The position numbers were made by a program, and so were the translations under genes. A stretch of DNA of 64,000 nucleotides from G963669295 sp963669295 (GTDB lineage Bacteria; Bacteroidota; Bacteroidia; Flavobacteriales_D; CALLUQ01), in NCBI GenBank assembly GCA_963669295.1, contig OY769938.1, forward strand, positions 2,728,001 to 2,792,000. The letters are read 5' to 3'. A model generated the notes under the pieces. That model worked only from the letters and a program-made list of their open reading frames with translations. It did not search any database and had not been told where the DNA came from. Positions 17,338 to 24,518 of this stretch are shown in pieces (position 1 is the first letter of the stretch; each line of letters opens with the position of its first letter).

Positions 17338-17751
17338 TTATTCTGTAAAGGGAAGCACTTCTTCTAATGCTCCGTTTTTATACATTGCCCGGTAAGTAAC
17401 TTTGCCATTTTCATCCCAGGTTTTGTATTCTCCTTCTTGCATGTTATTTTCAAACGTCTGCTCCGAGGCTTGTTGTCCATTCGAGTGCCAGGTGTTCAAC
17501 ACACCATTCACCATTCCATCAACATATATGCGCTGCTCTTTTAACTGTTGGTTTTTATAAAAAGTTTGACATATGCCCGAATACTTCAATTCGTTGTTGG
17601 TATTGTAAAACATGCGGTTGTACTTTTCATCGTACACCAGGTCATCGCAATTGCAAGTATCAGGATTGCTTTCTTCCACCACTGGTTCGGTAGGAGTGCT
17701 GGTACAGCCAAGGGTGGTTAAAGCTGCCAGGGCCAACAATGTTGTTTTCAT
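17338..17751 (-). CDS. MORN-2 repeat lipoprotein (YwqK-like)
   Basis: The 137-residue protein begins with a lipoprotein signal (MKTTLLALAALTTLGC, lipidated C16). It has at least three MORN-2/YwqK-like units of the form G-x-x-N-G-x...Y/W: NGVLNTWHSNGQQ, MQEGEYKTWDENG and VTYRAMYKNG. Such small lipoproteins are common in Bacteroidota and often lie alone. No partner toxin is seen beside it: the neighbours are an ABC-F gene (convergent, 133 bp away) and the His-rich gene (divergent). Function unknown. Confidence 0.85.
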   Translation of the reverse strand: MKTTLLALAALTTLGCTSTPTEPVVEESNPDTCNCDDLVYDEKYNRMFYNTNNELKYSGICQTFYKNQQLKEQRIYVDGMVNGVLNTWHSNGQQASEQTFENNMQEGEYKTWDENGKVTYRAMYKNGALEEVLPFTE

Positions 17752-17883
17752 GGTACAAATTTAATTAAAAGACGGGCAATGCACAATGTGAAGAAAAGAG
17801 CGCAAGCAAAACTTACGGTGCTTCCTCATGATAAAGAGCATTATACAGGTTAATGCCAATTCATTCGGTTTTCACGAATTTCT

Positions 17884-17891
17884 TAAATTTG
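17884..17891 (+). promoter_or_regulatory. -7 promoter box abutting the His-rich gene
   Basis: TAAATTTG at 17884-17891 matches TAnnTTTG exactly and ends four bases before the GTG start at 17896. A weak TTCG at 17864-17867 could serve as the -33 element (16-nt spacer). This implies a leaderless or nearly leaderless transcript. Confidence 0.35.
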
Positions 17892-17895
17892 TGTT

Positions 17896-18378
17896 GTGCA
17901 ACTGAAAAGAACAGTCATAGCATTGTGTTTACTGCTGGCGTATTCGGCTGGCTTTGCACACGACCTTATCCCTCATTGCCATCATGAAGATGGAAGTGAT
18001 GCGGCTCACACGGAAGTTCACGAAACACACAATCACAATCATCATGCTCATCACGACCACCAACATGAGCAAGAAGACCATGAACACATTCAGCATGAAG
18101 ATCATGTCGACGATGGGCTGCTAGATTTTATTATTTGTGTTTTCAGTGCATCGGAACACCATGATGCTGAAAGTGAGCATTGCTATTATCTCCCCGCAAA
18201 AACAAGTGATGGCGTTACCAGTTGGCTGTTGAAGATGCCAGTAGCCTCATTGCTTTCTTTCGATGCATTACCTGATGGGGAATGTGTGTTCAACTTTGTG
18301 TCAAAACAGGTTGTTTTATACGACGTCCCCTTTTTAGCAAACCTTTCCACAAGAGGCCCTCCCTCTGTTTCCTGTTAA
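17896..18378 (+). CDS. Exported histidine-rich protein, probable metal binder
   Basis: Translation from GTG at 17896 gives 160 residues with a signal-peptide-like N-terminus (QLKRTVIALCLLLAYSAGFAHD). A block of about 55 residues (26-80) is dominated by His, Glu and Asp, followed by a second His cluster (SEHHDAESEHCYY). The C-terminal half is moderately hydrophobic with no recognised domain. Clustered His in the periplasm implies binding of Zn, Cu, Ni or Co ions. It is the first of four co-directional genes that end in a heavy-metal efflux system, 82 bp before the pump gene, so a metal chaperone or buffer role is likely (inference). Confidence 0.75.
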   Translation: MQLKRTVIALCLLLAYSAGFAHDLIPHCHHEDGSDAAHTEVHETHNHNHHAHHDHQHEQEDHEHIQHEDHVDDGLLDFIICVFSASEHHDAESEHCYYLPAKTSDGVTSWLLKMPVASLLSFDALPDGECVFNFVSKQVVLYDVPFLANLSTRGPPSVSC

Positions 18379-18460
18379 ATAATTAAGTAAAAATGCGCTT
18401 GTGCATGCCCTTCCATACAGGATAGGGTTAAGGTATTTATATACAGGAAATTTATTTATA

Positions 18461-21400
18461 ATGATTGATCAACTTATTCAATTTTCCATAAGGAATAAAC
18501 TGGTGATTGGGTTGTATGTAATTGCGCTCATTGGCTGGGGTGCATATTCATTTAAGCAAATCCCAATTGATGCGGTGCCTGACATCACCACGAACCAGGT
18601 GCAGGTTATCACACAATCACCTACTCTTGCGGCACAAGAAGTGGAGCAATTTGTAACATTTCCTATCGAAATAGCGATTGCCAATTTACCAGATGTGGTT
18701 GAAATTCGTTCCATTTCGCGGTTTGGAATTTCTGTAGTTACGGTGGTGTTTGAAGAGGATGTAAACATTTATCGTGCAAGACAGCTTATTTCGGAGCAAT
18801 TAAAAATTGCAGAAAGTGAAATTCCAACAGGTTTTGGTAGCCCTGAATTAGGACCAATTAGCACCGGCCTGGGCGAAGTATATCAGTATGTATTGCATAC
18901 AGAACCTGGTTACGATTCGGTGTATTCCGATATGGATTTACGCACCATTAACGATTGGATTGTAAAACGTCAATTGGCAGGAACTCCAGGGGTTATTGAA
19001 GTTAGTGGCTGGGGAGGACACCTCAAGCAATATGAGGTGGCTGTTAACCCAGAGCAACTCAATAGCATGAATATTAGCATTACTGAAGTATTTGATGCTC
19101 TACAGGCCAATAATGAGAATACGGGGGGAAGCTATATTGAAAAGCGTTACAATACCTATTTCATTCGGGGCGAAGGGCTGGTGAAGTCGTTGGCTGATAT
19201 CGAAAAAATTGTGGTAAAATCTGTGCATGGCACTCCAGTGCTTGTTCGTGATCTTGCAAAAGTAGGTTATGGTAGTGCTCCGCGCTATGGGGCGATTACC
19301 TGGAATGGGCATGGCGAAGTGGTAGGAGGCCAGGCTTTGATGCTGAAAGGAGAGAATTCATATGAGGTTATCAATGCCATTAAAGATCGGGTGGAAACCA
19401 TTAAGAAGTCGTTGCCAAAAGGGGTATCCTTAAAACCTTTTATTGACCGTTCAGAACTTATTGATCGCGCTATAGGAACGGTTACTACCAATTTGGTAGA
19501 AGGAGGGTTAATTGTAATCCTCATTTTAGTACTGCTGCTTGGTAACTTTAGAGGTGGGCTTATTGTAGCTTCGGTTATCCCGCTATCGATGTTGTTTGCC
19601 ATGGGGATGATGCACATTTTTGGTGTGTCGGCTAACCTGATGTCGCTAGGAGCGATTGACTTTGGTTTGGTGGTAGATGGTTCAGTGATTATTGTAGAGG
19701 CGATTTTGTTTCGACTCACCTCGAAATTTCAGGGACAACTGCTTACCACCGAACAGATGGATAAAGAGGTGCAGGTAGCAGCCTCGCGCATTCGAGGATC
19801 GGCTGCTTTTGGTGAGATCATTATCCTTATTGTATATCTCCCCATTTTAGCATTGGTAGGCATTGAGGGAAAAATGTTTAAGCCGATGGCGCAAACGGTA
19901 GGCTTCGCCATTTTTGGTGCGCTTATCCTTTCTATGACTTATGTGCCCATGATGAGTGCTTTGTGTTTGAAGAAACGTATTGCACATAAGAAAAGCATTT
20001 CCGATCGCATAATTGCGCGACTACAACAATGGTATGAGCCGGCACTTCATGTAGTGCTAAGACAACGTGTGCTGGTGATTGTGTTGGCACTGGGCATGTT
20101 TGTGATGAGTTTGTTTACGTTTCAGCGCCTAGGTGGGGAATTTATTCCGGTACTGGAAGAGGGTGATTTTGCTCTGCATCAAATTCTTCCTCCCGGTAGT
20201 TCGCTGCAACAAAGTGTGGAGGTTTCGGAAAAGATACAGCGTACACTGCTGGACTCGTTTCCTGAGGTGAAGGATGTGATCAGTAAGATTGGAACGGCTG
20301 AGATTCCTACCGATCCTATGCCTATAGAGGTAGGAGATATTATGGTGCGAATGAAGCCAAAAGATGAATGGGTGAGTGCTGATTCCAAGGAAGCAATGTT
20401 TGAGCGAATGGAAGAAGTGTTGTTGCAAATTCCAGGAGTAGAATACGAGTTTACCCAACCCATTCAAATGCGATTCAACGAGTTAATTGCTGGTGTACGT
20501 GAAGACATTGCTATTAAGATTTTTGGTGAAAACCCAGAGGTGTTGTTTGAAAAAGCACGTCAGGCCGAGCAAATTATTAATGGCATTGTTGGTGTAGGCG
20601 ACTTGCGAGTAGAGCAGACACAAGGATTACCACAGATGATGGTGGTATACGAACGCAATAAAATTGCCCAGTACGGGCTCAATATTCGAGAATTGAATGC
20701 CGTGTTACGCACTGCCTTTGCGGGAGAAACAGCAGGAGTGGTGTTTGAAGAGGAGCGACGATTTGATTTGGTGGTGCGGTTAGAAGAAGGGTACCGCAAA
20801 GACCTTGAAAGTATTCGTAACCTTTATGTGCCTTTGCCTACTGGCCATCAAATTCCATTGAAAGAAGTGGCAAAGATTGAAATGAAAGCGGGCCCTATGC
20901 AAATTTCGCGAGAGGATGCAAAGCGAAAAATTGTAATTGGCGTAAATGCGCGGAACCGCGATACAGAAAGTCTTGTAAAAGAGATAAAAATGCAATTGGA
21001 GGCGCAATTGGATTTGCCCCCTGGTTATTACATTGACTACGGAGGTCAATTTGAAAACCTTGTTGCGGCTAAAAAACGGTTGATGATTGCGGTGCCTGTG
21101 GCGCTATTACTCATCTTTATTTTGCTGTTTTTCACCTTTGTAAGCATTAAGCAAGCCTTATTAATTTTTACTGCTATTCCCCTTTCTGCTATTGGCGGGG
21201 TGTATGCCTTGTGGTTGCGCGATATGCCTTTTAGCATTTCGGCGGGAGTAGGCTTCATTGCATTGTTTGGAGTAGCAGTACTCAATGGCATTGTGCTCAT
21301 TGCCTATTTCAACCAACTTAAAAAGGAAGGGGTTACCGATATGAAAGAACGTATACTAAAGGGAACACAAGTGCGTTTGCGCCCGGTGCTTATGACGGCT

Positions 21401-22792
21401 GCTGTAGCGGCATTGGGTTTTCTTCCAATGGCATTGTCTACTTCGGCGGGTGCTGAGGTACAGCGACCATTGGCCACTGTAGTTATTGGTGGGTTGATTA
21501 CCGCTACACTATTAACGTTGTTGGTACTTCCGGCTTTGTACAGTTTGTTTGAAGGAGTTCGGTTATCGGCTAAAGGAGGAAAAGCAGCTATGGTAGTGGC
21601 GTTGGTAGCAAGCACAACGTTGCCTGCTTTCGAGGGGGTAGCGCAATCGGGTGATCTTACGCTGGAACAAGCGATTGCCTTAGCGCAGAAAAACCACCCT
21701 TCGTTAGTTGCAGCTCAATGGAAAGTGGAGGAGCAACAAAAGCTCAAGAAGTCGGCTTTTGATTTAGGGTCCACTAGCGTTAATTATACCAATGGGCAAT
21801 TGAATGCTTCAGTTATTGACTACCAGTGGCAGGTCACTCAGCAATTTAAGTTTCCAGCTATTTACATATCGGAATCTAAGCTACAGCAGGAAAAAGTGGT
21901 GTTGCGCGAAAAGGAAATGGCGCTGGTAGAATTGCAATTGGAACGCGAAGTACGTAGTGCCTGGTGGCAATTGGTTTACGGATTACAGCAAGAACAATTG
22001 CTTGCGGAATTGCTAAGTGTTCATAAGCAATTTGTTACTGCTGCTGCCCAGCGTTATGCTGTAGGGGAAACCACATTGCTGGAAAAAACCCGTGCTACAG
22101 GACAATATCAAAAGTTGTTGTTACAGCATCAACAGGCTACTGCGGATGTTCGCATTTATCGGCAGCAGTTGCAGCAATGGTTGGGCAGTGATTCGCTCCC
22201 TGCCATTGAATTTTCCATGCAAAATTCGCTACAAGTGCAACATGGATTACAGCAAATTGCCCTCGCCAATACTAATCAAACATTGATGCTATTACAACAG
22301 AATATCAGGGTGACTGAACAAGCATTTAAAACCGAGAAGGCGAAATTCTTACCGGGCTTTAATGTTGGATATATCAACCAACAAATAGAAGGGGTTGAGG
22401 GGTTAAGTAGTGTGCAGTTTGGGGTTAACATTCCATTGTTTTTTTGGGCGCAGCAAGGTAGGGTACAAGCAGCAAAGGCTGGTAGAGAAGCTGCCAATGC
22501 CAACTATGAAAGCGAATTGCTGGCGTATGCTGCCAAACACAATGCCAAACAGCAGGAAACCAATAAGCTGTTGCAACAGGTGGAGTGGTATGAGCAGCAA
22601 GGGTTGAACATGGCCAACGAACTCCTTCGCTTTGCCAATACGGGATACCATTCGGGGGAAATTGGTTATATCGAATACATCAACGCTACCAATGAGGCTA
22701 CGGAGTTAAAGCTAGGTCATTTGAAAGCCCTTCATCAATACAATCAATCGGTTACCAATCTAAATTATCTAAGCGGAAGCTTTAAACAATAA
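18461..22792 (+). CDS. Heavy-metal RND efflux pump (CusA/CzcA) fused to a TolC/CzcC-type outer-membrane factor
   Basis: The start at 18461 (MIDQLIQFSIRNKLVIGLY) gives 1443 residues. Residues 1 to about 1035 are an HME-RND transporter with the N-terminal helix, two large periplasmic loops and 12 helices. The proton-relay motif DFGLVVDG has D400 and D406. Residues about 1065-1443 are an outer-membrane factor (LTLEQAIALAQKNHPSLVAAQ, then two coiled-coil repeats) like CzcC/CusC. The junction keeps a signal-peptide-like hydrophobic stretch (1044-1062, ending EGVAQ|S), so the outer-membrane part may be released by cleavage. AGGAGG at 21574-21579 precedes M1044 by 10 nt and could drive separate translation. 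The membrane-fusion gene follows 4 bp downstream. Substrate is probably a divalent or copper-group ion; not decided. Confidence 0.93.
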   Translation: MIDQLIQFSIRNKLVIGLYVIALIGWGAYSFKQIPIDAVPDITTNQVQVITQSPTLAAQEVEQFVTFPIEIAIANLPDVVEIRSISRFGISVVTVVFEEDVNIYRARQLISEQLKIAESEIPTGFGSPELGPISTGLGEVYQYVLHTEPGYDSVYSDMDLRTINDWIVKRQLAGTPGVIEVSGWGGHLKQYEVAVNPEQLNSMNISITEVFDALQANNENTGGSYIEKRYNTYFIRGEGLVKSLADIEKIVVKSVHGTPVLVRDLAKVGYGSAPRYGAITWNGHGEVVGGQALMLKGENSYEVINAIKDRVETIKKSLPKGVSLKPFIDRSELIDRAIGTVTTNLVEGGLIVILILVLLLGNFRGGLIVASVIPLSMLFAMGMMHIFGVSANLMSLGAIDFGLVVDGSVIIVEAILFRLTSKFQGQLLTTEQMDKEVQVAASRIRGSAAFGEIIILIVYLPILALVGIEGKMFKPMAQTVGFAIFGALILSMTYVPMMSALCLKKRIAHKKSISDRIIARLQQWYEPALHVVLRQRVLVIVLALGMFVMSLFTFQRLGGEFIPVLEEGDFALHQILPPGSSLQQSVEVSEKIQRTLLDSFPEVKDVISKIGTAEIPTDPMPIEVGDIMVRMKPKDEWVSADSKEAMFERMEEVLLQIPGVEYEFTQPIQMRFNELIAGVREDIAIKIFGENPEVLFEKARQAEQIINGIVGVGDLRVEQTQGLPQMMVVYERNKIAQYGLNIRELNAVLRTAFAGETAGVVFEEERRFDLVVRLEEGYRKDLESIRNLYVPLPTGHQIPLKEVAKIEMKAGPMQISREDAKRKIVIGVNARNRDTESLVKEIKMQLEAQLDLPPGYYIDYGGQFENLVAAKKRLMIAVPVALLLIFILLFFTFVSIKQALLIFTAIPLSAIGGVYALWLRDMPFSISAGVGFIALFGVAVLNGIVLIAYFNQLKKEGVTDMKERILKGTQVRLRPVLMTAAVAALGFLPMALSTSAGAEVQRPLATVVIGGLITATLLTLLVLPALYSLFEGVRLSAKGGKAAMVVALVASTTLPAFEGVAQSGDLTLEQAIALAQKNHPSLVAAQWKVEEQQKLKKSAFDLGSTSVNYTNGQLNASVIDYQWQVTQQFKFPAIYISESKLQQEKVVLREKEMALVELQLEREVRSAWWQLVYGLQQEQLLAELLSVHKQFVTAAAQRYAVGETTLLEKTRATGQYQKLLLQHQQATADVRIYRQQLQQWLGSDSLPAIEFSMQNSLQVQHGLQQIALANTNQTLMLLQQNIRVTEQAFKTEKAKFLPGFNVGYINQQIEGVEGLSSVQFGVNIPLFFWAQQGRVQAAKAGREAANANYESELLAYAAKHNAKQQETNKLLQQVEWYEQQGLNMANELLRFANTGYHSGEIGYIEYINATNEATELKLGHLKALHQYNQSVTNLNYLSGSFKQ

Positions 22793-22796
22793 AGTT

Positions 22797-24017
22797 ATGA
22801 ATCAACGCTATAAATTAATTATTGGGGCATTGCTGCTGTGCTTTGGCTGCGGCCAACCAACCACAGAAGATGCCCATGCACATGAGGATGCTCATGATCA
22901 TGCTCCTGCAAACGAAGAAGAGGTGCACCTGGTACAGCAGCAGATGGATGTCATGGACATTCAGTTGGGGAAGTTCCAATCACTGAATTTGTCGACTACA
23001 GTAAAATCGAATGGTCAGTTAGAATTGCCGCCACAAAATAAAGCCAGTTTGAGTACTGTTATGGGAGGGCGTGTAAAGGCCATTCAAGTACTGGAAGGCG
23101 ATTACGTGTCGAAGGGACAAACATTGGCGTTAATAGAACATCCCAACTTTGTAGAGTTGCAAGAGCAGTATATGACAGCGAAAAGCAAGTTGGTGTTTTT
23201 GGAGCAAGACTATGAACGTAAGAAAACCTTGCATGCCGATAGTATCAGCGCTGCCAAAACCTTTCAGCAAGCTGAAGCTGGTTATCGTTCTGCATTGGCA
23301 AATGTCAATGGATTGAAAGCTAAGCTACAGTTGTTAAACATCAACCTGGAAAAGGTAGAGCAGGGTGAATTTCTCTCGGCCATCCCGGTGCGATCGCCCA
23401 TCAATGGATATGTGCGGTTGGTAGAAGTAAACATTGGTAAGTATGTACAGCCCGAGCAAGAGATGTTTGAGATTGTTGACAACGAGCACATTCATATCGA
23501 TCTTCGAGTTTACGAAAAAGACATGGGTAAGGTAAAGCACGGACAAAAAGTAATTTTTTCATTGCCCAACAACCCCGACTCGGTATTTCAGGGAAGTATT
23601 TTTGCTGTGGGCAAGGCTTTTGAGCAGGAACCCAAAGCGGTTTCGGTGCATGCCGAAATTGAAAATAAAACCGGTGGATTGTTGCCTGGCATGTATGTAG
23701 ATGCGCGTATTGTTACTAACGAACAGCAAGTGCAAGCATTGCCTAACGATGCAATTGTAAACGATGGTGGGCTAAATTACATTTTTGTGCTTAAGCCCAG
23801 ATCGGTGCAAGACCATGCCCATGAAGATGGGGCAACTCACGACAATGAATTTGTTTTTCGTAAAATAGAAGTGAACCTTGGGGCTACCGACATCGGATTT
23901 ACAGAGGTAGTACCTGCTTACAACCTGCCCGACCATGTGCAAATTGTAACGAAAGGAGCTTTTTATCTGTTGGCTGAGATGAAGAAGGGGCAAGGCGGCC
24001 ATGGCCATCATCATTAA
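22797..24017 (+). CDS. Membrane-fusion (periplasmic adaptor) lipoprotein of the metal efflux pump, CusB/CzcB family
   Basis: The 406-residue protein bridges the RND pump and the outer-membrane factor. A lipoprotein signal (LIIGALLLCFGC) is followed by a His-rich segment (AHAHEDAHDHAP). HlyD-type domains come next: a lipoyl half (VMGGRVKAIQVLEGDYVSKG), a helical hairpin (about 115-190), the second lipoyl half (IPVRSPINGYVRLVEVNIG) and beta-barrel and membrane-proximal domains. The C-terminus carries more His (VQDHAHEDGATHD and GHGHHH). The extra histidines suggest that it binds the exported metal. It starts 4 bp after the pump gene. Confidence 0.93.
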   Translation: MNQRYKLIIGALLLCFGCGQPTTEDAHAHEDAHDHAPANEEEVHLVQQQMDVMDIQLGKFQSLNLSTTVKSNGQLELPPQNKASLSTVMGGRVKAIQVLEGDYVSKGQTLALIEHPNFVELQEQYMTAKSKLVFLEQDYERKKTLHADSISAAKTFQQAEAGYRSALANVNGLKAKLQLLNINLEKVEQGEFLSAIPVRSPINGYVRLVEVNIGKYVQPEQEMFEIVDNEHIHIDLRVYEKDMGKVKHGQKVIFSLPNNPDSVFQGSIFAVGKAFEQEPKAVSVHAEIENKTGGLLPGMYVDARIVTNEQQVQALPNDAIVNDGGLNYIFVLKPRSVQDHAHEDGATHDNEFVFRKIEVNLGATDIGFTEVVPAYNLPDHVQIVTKGAFYLLAEMKKGQGGHGHHH

Positions 24018-24045
24018 CTGTATATTCACTTATAAAAATAAATCG

Positions 24046-24342
24046 ATGAATAAAATTGTATTAACCTTAGTTACTGTCTTATTGTTGATGGTGGGAAGTG
24101 TAAGTTTTACTGGCTGTGGTGGAGAAGCACCACAAGAGGAGGCAACGCACCAGCACGATGAAGACAACCATGATCATGCGGCAGTATATCAATGCCCAAT
24201 GCAATGCGAGGGCGATAAAACATATGCGGAAGCGGGAAAGTGCCCTTCGTGTGGTATGGCACTGGAAGAAGTGGGCGACCACGGACATGACCATGATGAC
24301 GGCCATAGCCACGACCATGGCGAAGGGGGGCATGAACATTAA
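24046..24342 (+). CDS. Metal-binding lipoprotein with heavy-metal-binding (HMBD) motif
   Basis: The start at 24046 gives 98 residues; a longer frame from 24001 overlaps the previous gene and lacks a signal. A lipoprotein signal ends at TGC (about residue 24). The core YQCPMQCEGDKTYAEAGKCP plus SCGMALE is the heavy-metal-binding domain pattern YxCPM...GxCPxCGMxL. The C-terminus is a His/Asp/Gly tail. It lies 28 bp after the adaptor gene and is the fourth gene of the metal locus. Likely role: periplasmic metal capture and delivery to the pump. Confidence 0.85.
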   Translation: MNKIVLTLVTVLLLMVGSVSFTGCGGEAPQEEATHQHDEDNHDHAAVYQCPMQCEGDKTYAEAGKCPSCGMALEEVGDHGHDHDDGHSHDHGEGGHEH

Positions 24343-24518
24343 GCAAAAGGCAATTGCCCTTTTCGATGTTGTTAAATCGCAGTATAAATAACATGTCTTG
24401 CTAAAAAAGTAATGAGCACAGGGCTACTGCATGTTTGTTTTTTTGCGTCTACTGATGTAAGTACCTGAATGCAAGCAGGCATGAGTATCCATCCTAAGCT
24501 GATGCCAAACTTTTTTAA

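Noticed and set aside
24353..24372. Possible terminator after the HMBD lipoprotein gene
   Set aside because: The AAAAGGCAATTGCCCTTTT stem has a mismatch and no proper T-run; left out of the feature list.
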